This document shows, in pieces, positions 17,665-26,187 of a stretch of DNA of 47,579 bases. The stretch is from Bacteroidales bacterium (GTDB lineage Bacteria; Bacteroidota; Bacteroidia; Bacteroidales; P3). Each line of letters begins with the position of its first letter. Position 1 is the first letter of the stretch. A program made the position numbers and the translations under genes. The stretch lies in NCBI GenBank assembly GCA_024400545.1, contig JAKSMO010000013.1:1-47579 (forward strand), given 5' to 3'. Under the pieces are notes generated by a model that did no database searches, was not told the DNA's origin, and saw nothing but the letters and a program-made list of their open reading frames with translations.

Positions 17665-19836
17665 ATGAAAAGAATCATTCTTTCCCTCACCTTGGCCCTC
17701 CTCGTTCTGGCTCCCGCCACCATGCGTGCCGACGAAGGTATGTGGCTTCTCTCGCTCATCGGCAAAAACTACGCCGACATGCAGAAAGCAGGCTTCAAAC
17801 TCACTCCCGAAGACATCTACAGCATCAACCAGAACTGCATCAAAGACGCCATCGTAGGCCTCGGCAACGAAGGCTCTCCTTTCTGGCATTTCTGCACCGG
17901 CGAGATCATCTCCGACAAAGGTCTCATATCCACCAACCACCATTGCGGCTACGGCAAACTCCAAGAGCACTCCACCGTCGAACACGACTATCTGCGCGAT
18001 GGTTTCTGGGCCTACACCATGGCTCAGGAGCTCCCCAACCCCGGCCTCACCGCATCCATCCTTGTGCGCATGGAGGACGTCACTGCCCGCGTTATGGAAA
18101 ACCTCTCCGACGACATGAGCGAGTCCGACCGCGCCAAGGCCGTCCGCAACGTTTCTGACCGCATCTGCAAGGAAGCTACCGCTGGCACCGACTACGATGC
18201 AGCCGTCAAACCCATGTTCAACGGCAACCAATACTTCCTCTTCGTCCACATTATCTATAAAGATGTACGCCTCGTAGGTGCTCCTCCTTCAAGCATGGGC
18301 AAATTTGGTGGCGACACCGACAACTGGGCTTGGCCTCGTCACACTTGCGACTTTTCCATGTTCCGTATCTACACCGCTCCCGACGGCAAACCCGCCGCTT
18401 ACGCTAAAGAGAATATCCCTCTTAAACCCAAGCACCACCTTCCCGTCAGCGCCCGCCCCCTCAACGATGGTGACTTCGCTATGGTCCTCGGCTTCCCCGG
18501 CACCACCGACCACTTCCTCACTTCTTATGGCCTCGACGAAACCATGAACATCTCCAACGACCTCCGCTACAAACTCCGCACTGTTAAAATCAACATCCTT
18601 CGCGAAGCTATGGACGCCGACCAAGCTGTGAAAATCAAATACGCTGCCAAATACGCATCTTGCTCCAACTACTGGAAATACTCCAACGAGCAGAATGTAG
18701 CCCTCAAAAAGCTCAACACCATGGCCCTCAAAAAAGACATCGAGCAGGAATACTACGATTGGGCTCTCGACAAAGACCCCAAATACCGTCAGGCACTCAA
18801 CCTCATTGAGAAAAGCTATGCCGACCGTCGCAGCCTCCAGGCTGTAATCACCTACCTCGACGAAGGCCTTCTCGAAGGTCCCGAACTCCTTTACCAGTCC
18901 ACCCTCTTCGCACGCAAACTCCGTGCCCTCCTCACTGAGAATGTGGCTGACGCACGCGAAGCCATCCTCACCGAAATCCAGCAAGAAATCAACGACTTCT
19001 ACAAAGACTACGACGAAGCTGTAGAACAGCGCGTAATGGCTGCCATGATTGAATACACCTATCAGAACATGGACATCCAGTACATCCCCAGTAGTCTTAA
19101 AGTAGCCGACCGCAAATTCCACGGCAACTTCGAGGCCATGGTCAGCTCCATGTTTGCCCGCTCCATCTTCGCCAACAAAGAGTCCTTTGAGAAGTTCCTC
19201 AAAAACCCCTCTCTCAAACAGCTCGAAAACGACGAGATTCTCAAAACCGGTACCGACGTGCTCAACACCTACCGCGAAGTTTATAACTCCATTCCCCGCG
19301 AGAGCCGCGACGCCCTCACCCGCGGACAGCGCGATTTCGTTGATGGTATCCTCCAAATCAACGCTGGTCGCAAACTCATGAGCCCCGACGCCAACTCCAC
19401 TATCCGCCTCACCTACGGCAACGTCAAGGCCTACGACCCCCGCGACGGCGTCACTTACCACCACTATACCACCCTCGACGGTGTTATGCAGAAAGAGAAC
19501 CCCAACAGCACTGAGTTCATCGTTCCTCAGCGTCTCAAAGACCTCTATGCCGCTCAGGACTTCGGCCCCTATGCCAACGCTGAAGGCAAGCTCCCCACCT
19601 GCTTCATCACCAACAACGACATCACTGGCGGCAACTCCGGTTCCCCCGTGCTCGACGCTTACGGCAACCTCATCGGCCTGGCCTTCGACGGCAATGGCGA
19701 AGCCATGTCTGGCGACATCGACTTTGAGGAAAACCTCCAACGCTGCATCTGCCTCGACAGCCGTTACTTCCTCTGGGTTATCGACAAATACGCCAATGCC
19801 CAGAACCTCATCGCCGAGATGGAAATCGTCCGCTAA
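17665..19836 (+). CDS. S46 family dipeptidyl-peptidase, DPP7-like
   Basis: A secreted or periplasmic serine exopeptidase that releases dipeptides, central to protein use by asaccharolytic Bacteroidales. A signal peptide (about 1-22) precedes the chymotrypsin-fold catalytic parts: TNHHCGYG near 90-97, GGDTDNWAW near 215-223 and GGNSGSPV with catalytic Ser658. The residue 18 positions after that serine is Gly676 (AFDGNG). In P. gingivalis this position is Gly in DPP7 and Arg in DPP11, so I infer preference for hydrophobic rather than acidic P1 residues. Length (723) fits. The gene is strongly biased to C-ending codons (CTC, CCC, AAC), more than its neighbours, suggesting high expression. It has its own promoter and a strong terminator. 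Confidence 0.95.
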   Translation: MKRIILSLTLALLVLAPATMRADEGMWLLSLIGKNYADMQKAGFKLTPEDIYSINQNCIKDAIVGLGNEGSPFWHFCTGEIISDKGLISTNHHCGYGKLQEHSTVEHDYLRDGFWAYTMAQELPNPGLTASILVRMEDVTARVMENLSDDMSESDRAKAVRNVSDRICKEATAGTDYDAAVKPMFNGNQYFLFVHIIYKDVRLVGAPPSSMGKFGGDTDNWAWPRHTCDFSMFRIYTAPDGKPAAYAKENIPLKPKHHLPVSARPLNDGDFAMVLGFPGTTDHFLTSYGLDETMNISNDLRYKLRTVKINILREAMDADQAVKIKYAAKYASCSNYWKYSNEQNVALKKLNTMALKKDIEQEYYDWALDKDPKYRQALNLIEKSYADRRSLQAVITYLDEGLLEGPELLYQSTLFARKLRALLTENVADAREAILTEIQQEINDFYKDYDEAVEQRVMAAMIEYTYQNMDIQYIPSSLKVADRKFHGNFEAMVSSMFARSIFANKESFEKFLKNPSLKQLENDEILKTGTDVLNTYREVYNSIPRESRDALTRGQRDFVDGILQINAGRKLMSPDANSTIRLTYGNVKAYDPRDGVTYHHYTTLDGVMQKENPNSTEFIVPQRLKDLYAAQDFGPYANAEGKLPTCFITNNDITGGNSGSPVLDAYGNLIGLAFDGNGEAMSGDIDFEENLQRCICLDSRYFLWVIDKYANAQNLIAEMEIVR

Positions 19837-19860
19837 TCCTCTCACGATAAACAACCATAA

Positions 19861-19895
19861 AGAAAAGGAGCCCCGCCAAGCGAGGCTCCTTTTCT
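19861..19895 (+). terminator. Strong Rho-independent terminator after the S46 peptidase
   Basis: A perfect 12-bp stem (AGAAAAGGAGCC / GGCTCCTTTTCT) with an 11-nt loop starts 24 bp after the peptidase stop and ends in T-rich sequence. Confidence 0.9.
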
Positions 19896-20245
19896 TATAG
19901 CCTAATTTCGGAGAATGATGGCCCGTACCCAACCCATAAACACCCGCACCTCCAAGGCACCATCATGGCAGTCCCACATCAAATCCCTTATCCATCCCAT
20001 ATGTTGCGTATTATAATCCTATTAGCAACATACAACAAGTAGCCATTTTCTTTAGGCCATGATGGGAATATGTGGCGATACTATTGTGGTGGAGAATATC
20101 AGGTTCGCACTAAAAATCTTCTGATTGAAACGGCCCACGTTTTTGCCTAAACTACGGGGTATAAAACCTGACCCCAACATACCTAAAGCAGTCGGTGGAG
20201 TTACGTGGGGGGAATGGATTTTTCACACTCCATTTTGACTTGACG

Positions 20246-20288
20246 GAACTCCGAGGAAGCTCCGAGGAAGCTCCGAAGAAGCTCCGTC
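20246..20288. repeat. Tandem repeat, about four copies of an 11-bp unit
   Basis: The unit GAAGCTCCGAG appears at 20256-20266, with variants GAAGCTCCGAA at 20267-20277, GAAGCTCCGTC at 20278-20288, and a 10-bp version GAACTCCGAG at 20246-20255. It is noncoding in context. Confidence 0.85.
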
Positions 20289-20360
20289 GGGCGGTTCGGA
20301 GAAATAGCAGGTCAAATATGGCTCTAAATTCTATAAAACTAGGGGCTGAATTTGGGCTTG

Positions 20361-20389
20361 GGAGAGCTTAGTTGACCACTAAGCTCTCC
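20361..20389. terminator. Hairpin downstream of yicC, possible terminator
   Basis: A perfect 12-bp stem GGAGAGCTTAGT / ACTAAGCTCTCC with a 5-nt loop starts 9 bp beyond the yicC stop. On the minus strand no T run follows. On the plus strand TGCCACTTTTT follows. It may act from either side or only protect the yicC 3' end. Confidence 0.5.
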
Positions 20390-20398
20390 TGCCACTTT

Positions 20399-21262
20399 TT
20401 ATAGGATATTGCCGAGCTGTTCTTTGATTTTTTCCAGCTCGTCCTTCATCTCTACTACGAGTTTTTGGATTTCGACATGGTTGGCCTTTGAGCCTGTGGT
20501 GTTGATCTCGCGTCCCATTTCCTGCGCAATGAAACCGAGTTTCTTTCCACAACTCTCTTCGGTGTTCATGGTATGGCGGAAATAATCGATATGCTTCTGG
20601 AGACGGATCTTCTCCTCGGTGATATCGAGTTTTTCCAGATAATAAATGAGCTCTTGTTCGAAGCGATTCTCGTCAACATCCTTAACGGCGGCCTCGGCAA
20701 GGAATTTGCGAATACGCTCCTTGGCGGTATCGATACGTTCCGACTCGTAAGTGGGTATTTGGTTGAGTTTCTGCTCAATGAGGTCGATATGCTTAACAAA
20801 GTCGATCTTGAGGATTTCGCCTTCGTGCTGACGGAAATGGTCAACACCATCAATAGCGGAACCTACGCTGAGGGCGAGGGTTTGCCAATCAGATTCGGAG
20901 AGGTCGGTGGTTTCAGGTTTGCTCCACACGTCGGGCATGGCGAGAATGGTTTCGAAGAGCTGGTTGGTCGGACAAGAAAGTGACTGCGCCAGGGTGCTGA
21001 GCTGTTGGTAGCGGTCGGCCACAAGCTCGCGATTGACCTGGTTGAGTGCATTGTTGTCGGTCTCTTCGGTTATATAGATTTCAACCTTGCCACGTTCCAA
21101 CCGGTTGACGAGGCTACGGATTTCGAGTTCTTTGGAGCGCAGCGATGCGGGAGCCTTGAAAATGATATCCAGCGCCTTGCTATTGAGGGTTTTGATCTCG
21201 ATGGTTATTTTTCTGTTGTCCAAAACGCATTGGGTTTGGGCAAAGCCGGTCATTGATTTCAT
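20399..21262 (-). CDS. yicC: YicC family endoribonuclease-like protein
   Basis: The start at 21262 gives the family-typical N-terminus MKSMTGFAQ and 287 residues. A longer in-frame extension upstream is Ser/Pro-rich and overlaps apbE, so I reject it. The C-terminal domain (DUF1732) is recognisable from DVDENRFEQELIYYLEKLDITEE and the ending GKKLGFIAQEMGREINTTGSKANH. YicC proteins are conserved across bacteria. E. coli YicC has been tied to RNA turnover, but the role in Bacteroidetes is untested. It lies 13 bp downstream of apbE on the same strand and is probably co-transcribed with it. Confidence 0.92.
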   Translation of the reverse strand: MKSMTGFAQTQCVLDNRKITIEIKTLNSKALDIIFKAPASLRSKELEIRSLVNRLERGKVEIYITEETDNNALNQVNRELVADRYQQLSTLAQSLSCPTNQLFETILAMPDVWSKPETTDLSESDWQTLALSVGSAIDGVDHFRQHEGEILKIDFVKHIDLIEQKLNQIPTYESERIDTAKERIRKFLAEAAVKDVDENRFEQELIYYLEKLDITEEKIRLQKHIDYFRHTMNTEESCGKKLGFIAQEMGREINTTGSKANHVEIQKLVVEMKDELEKIKEQLGNIL

Positions 21263-21275
21263 AGTTGAGTGGGGT

Positions 21276-22289
21276 TTATTCTTTGATAAGTTGTTGGAAT
21301 TGAGGGGTGGCAAAAGTATGGTATTCGCCGCCCTGGTCGTAGATGAAGAATACGGCCTGGATATCGGGGTCGTCGGGGTGCTGCTGGATGAATTGGAGCG
21401 ATTGGTCGAGGCCCATGACCATGAAGGCCGTGGCCATGGCATCGGCATACCACGACTCACGACTTACAACAGAAACACTGAGGAGGGTATGCTCAACAGG
21501 GCGTCCGGTGGCAGGATTGATGGTATGCGAATAGCGAATGCCGTCCTGCTCGTAGTATTTACGGTAGTTGCCGGAGGTGACGACGGACTGGTCGCAGAGG
21601 CGGATGGCCGTTTCGACCTCCTGTTCGTCGTATTTGTTTTCGGCGGGGCGTTCGATGCCCACCACCCAGTTGTCGCCATTGGGCTTGAGACCTTTGGCTA
21701 TCACTTCGCCGCCTACATCAATGAGGTAGCTGCCAATGCCCAGACTATCGAACATGGCCGCCAAGAGATCAACAGAATAGCCCTGAGCTATGGCGTTGAA
21801 GTCGAACTCCACACCCTGAGCCTTGCCACTGAGGTAACGAGGATCTGAGCCCTCGATGCGGCTACGGTCGGAGCCTATGGCGAGCAAGAGGCTGTCGAGC
21901 TGACCACGAGTGACGTCTTCGCGGTTTTTGAAGCCAAAACCGTAGAGGTTGACAAGGGCACCTATCTTACAGTTAAAAGCGCCCTGGGTATATTGGTTGA
22001 TTTGGAGCGAGCGCTGGAAAAGGTCGGCGAACATATCGTTGACGACGGAGTCTTGCCCACTATTGATGCGACGAATGACAGACCCTTCTTCCCAAAGGGA
22101 GGCGGTGAGGTCGAAGTGGTGGAGAAGGGAGTCGATCTGAGGCTGGAGGTTACGGTGTTGGCTGTCGTAATATATAATACTATAATATGTGCCTTGCGCC
22201 TCGCCTCGGATTTTGACAGGTTGTGAGGTTGGCCGACAAGCCGTGAGAGCCGCCAGGGCCAAGAAACAGATGAGTTGTAACCGTTTCAT
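21276..22289 (-). CDS. apbE: FAD:protein FMN transferase ApbE (lipoprotein)
   Basis: ApbE links FMN covalently to a threonine of periplasmic targets such as NqrB/NqrC and RnfG/RnfD, using FAD as donor. The start at 22289 gives MKRLQLICFLALAALTAC, a lipoprotein signal with the lipobox LTAC at Cys18; an upstream in-frame ATG would add ten hydrophilic residues before it. GTYYSIIYY, the FDFNAIAQGYSVDLL segment, IDVGGEVIAKG and HTINPATGRP are the standard ApbE motifs, and MATAFMVMG near the C-terminus completes the Mg/FAD site. Length is about 337 residues. It starts 68 bp from the end of the T9SS protein gene, so a separate transcript is possible. Confidence 0.95.
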   Translation of the reverse strand: MKRLQLICFLALAALTACRPTSQPVKIRGEAQGTYYSIIYYDSQHRNLQPQIDSLLHHFDLTASLWEEGSVIRRINSGQDSVVNDMFADLFQRSLQINQYTQGAFNCKIGALVNLYGFGFKNREDVTRGQLDSLLLAIGSDRSRIEGSDPRYLSGKAQGVEFDFNAIAQGYSVDLLAAMFDSLGIGSYLIDVGGEVIAKGLKPNGDNWVVGIERPAENKYDEQEVETAIRLCDQSVVTSGNYRKYYEQDGIRYSHTINPATGRPVEHTLLSVSVVSRESWYADAMATAFMVMGLDQSLQFIQQHPDDPDIQAVFFIYDQGGEYHTFATPQFQQLIKE

Positions 22290-22357
22290 TTGGTTGTTTG
22301 AATAAAAAGCGTCCGGCACGAGGTGCCGAACGCTTTAAGGTTTACTCACTAAGATTA

Positions 22358-24037
22358 TTATTTAGTGATGACAAATTTGCGGATGATGTTCTCGCCGTTC
22401 TCAAGAGTGAGGCGGATGGTGTAGGTGCCTTTGCTGAGGTTGGTGAGATTGAGGGTGCTCTTGGTACCAAGGTTGTTGTTGACCATAACCTGCTGACCGA
22501 GGGCATTGAAGATGACAGCCTGGCTGACAGCCTCGGCGCACTCAACGTTGAGCATACCAACGGTGGGGTTGGGATAGAGGCTGATGTTGGCGTTCTGAGC
22601 ACCATTGATGCCTACGAAGGTAACGATGGTGATCCAGCTGGTGTCGTGGCAGGCCACGTTGTTGGCAGGATAGTTGATGGTGGCTTCGAGAGCAACATCG
22701 ATATTGCCAGAGACATTGTAGATACGGAGGGTGTCGGCAGTGGAAGTCTGGTTGCCATAGGTCCAACGATAGGTAGCGCCATCGGTGCAGGTGGGATAGA
22801 GCACAGCGGTGTCGCCAGCATTGAGATGCCATTCGCCATTGATAGCGGAGATGACGGGAGCCTTGTTGACGGTGAGGATGAGAGCCATCATGCTGTCGCA
22901 GCCAAAGGTATCTTTAGCGAAAGCGTAGGTGGGGTTGGTTTCGGGAGTTCTGTAGTAGGTTCTCTTGTTGAGGTTCCAGTAGAAGCTGTCGCAGGCGTTG
23001 GCATAAGTGGTGTCGTAGCCAGATTTGTGAACGGTAACGTTGAGGTGGATGGTGCTGTCATAGCACTTAGCCCAACGACGGTCGGTAAGGGTAGTGTCGA
23101 AGATGACGCTCTCACTGAATTTCTTGGTGGTGCTACCAGCCAAGGAGCTGATGATGAAGTTGATGGTATTGCAGCCAGTGATGGCAGTATCGAGTTCGGG
23201 AGTGCGGGGAGTCTTGATCTTGAGGTCAATGGAACGATAGGTTACGCAGTGGGTATTGCTGTTGGTATCGAGGATGCTATAGATGCCAGTAGCGGTGTAG
23301 TTGGTGCCGCGCCAGGTTTTCTGATAGCAAGCGGAGTCGCTCTCTCTGTTGGCAGTGTCAACCACGATGGTGAGGTTGAGGGTGTGGAGAGTATCGCAAC
23401 CGATCAGGGAGTCGGAGGTGGTGTGGGTGTAAACACCGGTGGTGGTGTAGGTTTCGCCATACCAAGCGTAGTCGCCGCAATGAGCAACGGACTGGTTGTC
23501 ATTGATAGTGGTAGTGATGTTGAGGACGAGCTGCTCGTTGTGGGTGCAGCCAATGGTGCTACCTTCGACAGGGATGAAGGTAGTGACGGTGTAAGTGCCG
23601 GAAGTGGTGTAGGTGCTGTCGTTCCAGGTGTAGCTACCGCAAGCGTGAGCGTTGAAAACTTCGGTTTCAACGGAAGCTACATGGATGTAGGCACTGAAAA
23701 TGCTGTCGCAAAGACCAGAACCTGCAGGAGCGGCAACGGTGTCGGAATAGACGCCAGAGAGGCTGTAGGTGTTGCCACGCCAGTTGTAGGTGCAGCGGTC
23801 AGCGTTGATGGTTTCGTTGGAAACATAAGCATGGTTAACGCTGAGGCTAAGAACGAAAGTGGTGTCGTTGGTAACGTTGGTGTAGGTGACAACGGTATCG
23901 TTGACATAGGTCTGGCCATTGATAGCCCAGGTGTAGGACTCGCAAGCCGAGACGGAAACAGGGACAATGGTACGCTGAGCCATGAGGGGCATGAAAGCAG
24001 CGACCAATAACAGACTTAATAATGCTTTTCTCATCAT
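22358..24037 (-). CDS. T9SS-secreted repeat protein with type A sorting domain
   Basis: A 559-residue protein with a signal peptide (about 1-20, ending MPLMAQ) and a C-terminal type IX secretion tail of about 75 residues (SLYPNPTVGMLNVE..., ending FVITK). The middle is a chain of about six degenerate modules of 45-75 residues following a pattern C-x-(S/D)-Y-x-W-x(4-6)-Y-x(3-4)-G-x-Y. Examples are CGSYTWNDSTYTTSGTY and CGDYAWYGETYTTTGVY. One cysteine per module suggests pairing between modules or with another partner. Such repeats occur in Bacteroidetes surface proteins of unknown role. It has its own promoter. No catalytic domain is visible, so binding or adhesion is a guess. Confidence 0.85.
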   Translation of the reverse strand: MMRKALLSLLLVAAFMPLMAQRTIVPVSVSACESYTWAINGQTYVNDTVVTYTNVTNDTTFVLSLSVNHAYVSNETINADRCTYNWRGNTYSLSGVYSDTVAAPAGSGLCDSIFSAYIHVASVETEVFNAHACGSYTWNDSTYTTSGTYTVTTFIPVEGSTIGCTHNEQLVLNITTTINDNQSVAHCGDYAWYGETYTTTGVYTHTTSDSLIGCDTLHTLNLTIVVDTANRESDSACYQKTWRGTNYTATGIYSILDTNSNTHCVTYRSIDLKIKTPRTPELDTAITGCNTINFIISSLAGSTTKKFSESVIFDTTLTDRRWAKCYDSTIHLNVTVHKSGYDTTYANACDSFYWNLNKRTYYRTPETNPTYAFAKDTFGCDSMMALILTVNKAPVISAINGEWHLNAGDTAVLYPTCTDGATYRWTYGNQTSTADTLRIYNVSGNIDVALEATINYPANNVACHDTSWITIVTFVGINGAQNANISLYPNPTVGMLNVECAEAVSQAVIFNALGQQVMVNNNLGTKSTLNLTNLSKGTYTIRLTLENGENIIRKFVITK

Positions 24038-24126
24038 GTGAAAAATTAATTTGTTTATCCTTTATTTATTTATTATCAATATATTAATTATAATTTATGC
24101 CACATTTAGGGTGCGACATAGATATG

Positions 24127-24134
24127 CAAAGATA
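24127..24134 (-). promoter_or_regulatory. -7 promoter box of the T9SS repeat protein
   Basis: TATCTTTG on the minus strand (24134-24127) fits TAnnTTTG and is followed by CATATC. It gives a leader of roughly 85 nt to the ATG at 24037. Confidence 0.55.
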
Positions 24135-24237
24135 ATATTTTTTTTTTAATCAGCGACTTTTTTTTGAAAATAAGGTATTTTTGGCGAACTTTAGCGGGGT
24201 AGAAATAGGCCTTGCTGACGACCCTAAGACGATACAG

Positions 24238-24283
24238 AAAGCCCGGAGGGCACTGGGCAGAGCCAGATTTCCTTCCGGGCTTT
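24238..24283 (-). terminator. Hairpin terminator after rlmD
   Basis: A 10-bp perfect stem AAAGCCCGGA / TCCGGGCTTT with a long loop lies 37 bp beyond the rlmD stop codon. Confidence 0.65.
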
Positions 24284-24319
24284 GGAGTGGAAAATATTGC
24301 CTTGATTTCTTGCTACAGG

Positions 24320-25741
24320 CTACTTGAGGATGAGCTCGGCAATGTTCTCCACATGCTGGGTGTGGGGGAACATATCGACGGGCTGGATGCGAGCCACACG
24401 GTATTTGGCCGAGAGCATATCGAGGTCGCGCGCCTGAGTGGCGGGGTTGCAGCTGACATATACTATTTTGCGGGGCTGCATGGCCAGGAGTTGCTCGATC
24501 ACTTTCTCGTGCATGCCGGCACGAGGAGGATCGGTGATGACAACATCGGGCTGACCATGGGCTGCAACAAATTCGGGGGTGAGCACTTTGGCCATATCGC
24601 CAGCATGGAACTCGGTGTTGGTGATATGGTTGCGCTGAGCGTTTTCGCGTGCTGCGACGATGGAGTCTTCAACATATTCGATACCCACCACATGTTGGCA
24701 CATACGCGCAAGGAAGAGCGCAATGGTGCCAGTGCCGGTGTAGAGGTCGTAAACGATGTCGGAGGGTTGGATGTCGGCAAATTGGGCAGCGAAGGAATAA
24801 AGACGTTGAGCCTGGGGTGAGTTGGTCTGGTAAAAGGTTTGGGGGCGGATGTTGAAATGAAGTGCGGGGGCTCCGTTGTAGCCCTGCATCACTTCTTCCA
24901 CATGGTCTTGTCCGGCATAGGTAACGGAAGGAAGGTCGGAATAGGAGTCGTTCATCTTATCGTTGAAGATATACTGCAACGATGTGATTTGCGGGAAGTT
25001 GTCGCGCAAGTGGTCCATCAAGCCCTCCCAACCAGGATAATACTCGGCGATGACCACAACAACCATCCACTGACCGGTGCTGGTGTTGCGGATAATGAGA
25101 TTGCGCAGGCAGCCGGTGTGGTTGCGAATGTCGTAGAACGGCAGTTCGTGGGCAATGGCATAATCGCGCACAGAGAGACGGATCTTGTTGCTGAGATCGT
25201 CCTGAAGTGCACAATGCTCAATATTGAGCACTTTGTCGAAAAGGGTGGGGATATGGAATCCCAAAGCACCGGGCTCAGGTGGAGCGTCGGGGCCGGGGAC
25301 AACATCATGCCAGGCTTTGGTGGAGAAAGTGTATTCTAGTTTATTTCTATAATAGAAGATATTGTCGGAGCCACAAATGGGTTGCAAGAGGGAGCAGTCG
25401 ATATGGCCGAGGCGCTCCAGATTGTCCTGCACCTGCTGTTGCTTGGCAGCAAGTTGGTCGGCATAGTTGAGATTTTGCCAACGACAGCCGCCACAAGTGC
25501 CAAAATGCGGGCATTGGAGTGGAGCACGTTTGGGGGAGAACTGCTTGATGTCAACAACACGGCCTTCGGCAAAGTTCTTCTTTTTCTTTATTATTTTGAT
25601 GTCGGCAACATCACCTGGCACCACAAAGGGGACAAACACAACCATGCCGTCGATTTTGGCGATGGCTTTGCCTTCGGCGCCGATATCGGTAATGAGGACG
25701 TCCTCGATGATGGGTTGTTCCTTAGATTTACGCATTTTCAT
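24320..25741 (-). CDS. rlmD: 23S rRNA (uracil-5-)-methyltransferase RlmD (RumA family)
   Basis: This is a SAM-dependent enzyme making 5-methyluridine in 23S rRNA. The N-terminal TRAM-like domain (about 10-66) is followed by the cysteine cluster C77, C83, C86 (CPHFGTCGGC), which with a later cysteine would hold a 4Fe-4S cluster. DLYTGTGTIALFLA is the SAM-binding motif, ITDPPRAGM motif IV, and VSCNPATQARD carries the catalytic cysteine. Length is 473 residues. RlmD, RlmC and TrmA-like paralogues are hard to separate; the intact Fe-S motif argues against TrmA. A strong terminator follows. Confidence 0.9.
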   Translation of the reverse strand: MKMRKSKEQPIIEDVLITDIGAEGKAIAKIDGMVVFVPFVVPGDVADIKIIKKKKNFAEGRVVDIKQFSPKRAPLQCPHFGTCGGCRWQNLNYADQLAAKQQQVQDNLERLGHIDCSLLQPICGSDNIFYYRNKLEYTFSTKAWHDVVPGPDAPPEPGALGFHIPTLFDKVLNIEHCALQDDLSNKIRLSVRDYAIAHELPFYDIRNHTGCLRNLIIRNTSTGQWMVVVVIAEYYPGWEGLMDHLRDNFPQITSLQYIFNDKMNDSYSDLPSVTYAGQDHVEEVMQGYNGAPALHFNIRPQTFYQTNSPQAQRLYSFAAQFADIQPSDIVYDLYTGTGTIALFLARMCQHVVGIEYVEDSIVAARENAQRNHITNTEFHAGDMAKVLTPEFVAAHGQPDVVITDPPRAGMHEKVIEQLLAMQPRKIVYVSCNPATQARDLDMLSAKYRVARIQPVDMFPHTQHVENIAELILK

Positions 25742-25765
25742 AATGGTAAGGATGGGTAATTAAAA

Positions 25766-25796
25766 AAAAGAAGTACTGCACAACAATACTTCTTTT
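25766..25796 (-). terminator. Rho-independent terminator after rpmH
   Basis: A 10-bp stem AAAAGAAGTA / TACTTCTTTT with an 11-nt loop lies 45 bp downstream of the rpmH stop. On the minus strand the stem is followed by TTTTAATTACC. Confidence 0.8.
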
Positions 25797-25841
25797 CTCT
25801 TTGCAAAGAGTCTATAGTTTTTTCCGAAAAAAAATGTCGAA

Positions 25842-25988
25842 CTAGCGCTCGTCGGAAACGGTCAGTTTTTTTCTGCCTTTTTTACGGCGTGCTGCCAAAA
25901 CTTTTCTTCCGTTAGCGGTTGACATTCTCTGGCGAAAACCGTGCTTATTGACTCTCTTTCTGCGTGATGGTTGGAATGTTCTCTTCAT
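25842..25988 (-). CDS. rpmH: 50S ribosomal protein L34
   Basis: This 48-residue frame is the complete L34. It begins [19 protein letters not shown], has the conserved core [20 protein letters not shown], and ends in a short acidic tail TVSDER. Start ATG at 25988, stop TAG ending at 25842. It has its own consensus promoter 23 bp upstream and a terminator behind it. In many bacteria rpmH is next to rnpA and dnaA; here neither is present, and rlmD is downstream. Confidence 0.98.
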   Translation of the reverse strand: MKRTFQPSRRKRVNKHGFRQRMSTANGRKVLAARRKKGRKKLTVSDER

Positions 25989-26010
25989 TTTTTATCAATT
26001 TTTGGAGTTG

Positions 26011-26040
26011 CAAAAGTACTACTTTTTTTTCAATTGACAA
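26011..26040 (-). promoter_or_regulatory. Consensus promoter of rpmH
   Basis: On the minus strand TTG (26040-26038) is followed after 19 nt by TACTTTTG (26018-26011), fitting the Bacteroidetes consensus in both boxes and spacing. The leader is about 16 nt. Confidence 0.75.
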
Positions 26041-26143
26041 GAAAAATTTCGCATTTTTCTTTTTGTCGCACACACAAAACACTGTTTTCCAACAAAATAA
26101 AAATAAAAAATAATTGTTTTTCTTTTGGTTCAAAAATTTTATG

Positions 26144-26151
26144 TACCTTTG
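26144..26151 (+). promoter_or_regulatory. -7 promoter box of the TPR-like protein / secG operon
   Basis: TACCTTTG matches TAnnTTTG. It is followed by CATTCGCAAATTGTGATG, nearly the same initial transcribed region as at the S46 peptidase promoter (17609). Confidence 0.6.
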
Positions 26152-26187
26152 CATTCGCAAATTGTGATGTAAAAAGTTGTTAATGTA

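Larger units (their letters stand above)
19900..20398. other. Gene-free stretch between the S46 peptidase and yicC
   Basis: No convincing coding frame or tRNA is visible here. It contains a small inverted repeat (TATGTTGC 20000-20007 / GCAACATA 20035-20042), an 11-bp tandem repeat at 20246-20288 and a hairpin at 20361-20389. The two flanking genes converge on it. Confidence 0.6.

Noticed and set aside
18289-19932. Long open frame (547 codons) on the minus strand across the S46 peptidase
   Set aside because: It is the antisense of a gene with strong C-ending codon bias, which suppresses stops on the opposite strand. The product is Val/Gly/Glu-rich without known motifs, and the plus-strand gene has all catalytic motifs.
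19837-20398. Search for tRNA or rRNA genes in gaps between genes
   Set aside because: No cloverleaf with a T-arm GTTCRA box and matching acceptor stem was found here or in the other gaps; this was by eye, so a tRNA-scan would be firmer.
21263-21460. 66-codon N-terminal extension of yicC
   Set aside because: Ser/Pro-rich low-quality text overlapping apbE on the same strand; family proteins start at MKSMTGFA.
22298-24010. Long open frame (570 codons) on the plus strand across the T9SS repeat protein
   Set aside because: Antisense shadow: repetitive Gly/Val-rich text, no start signal, while the minus strand has a signal peptide, repeats and a sorting tail.
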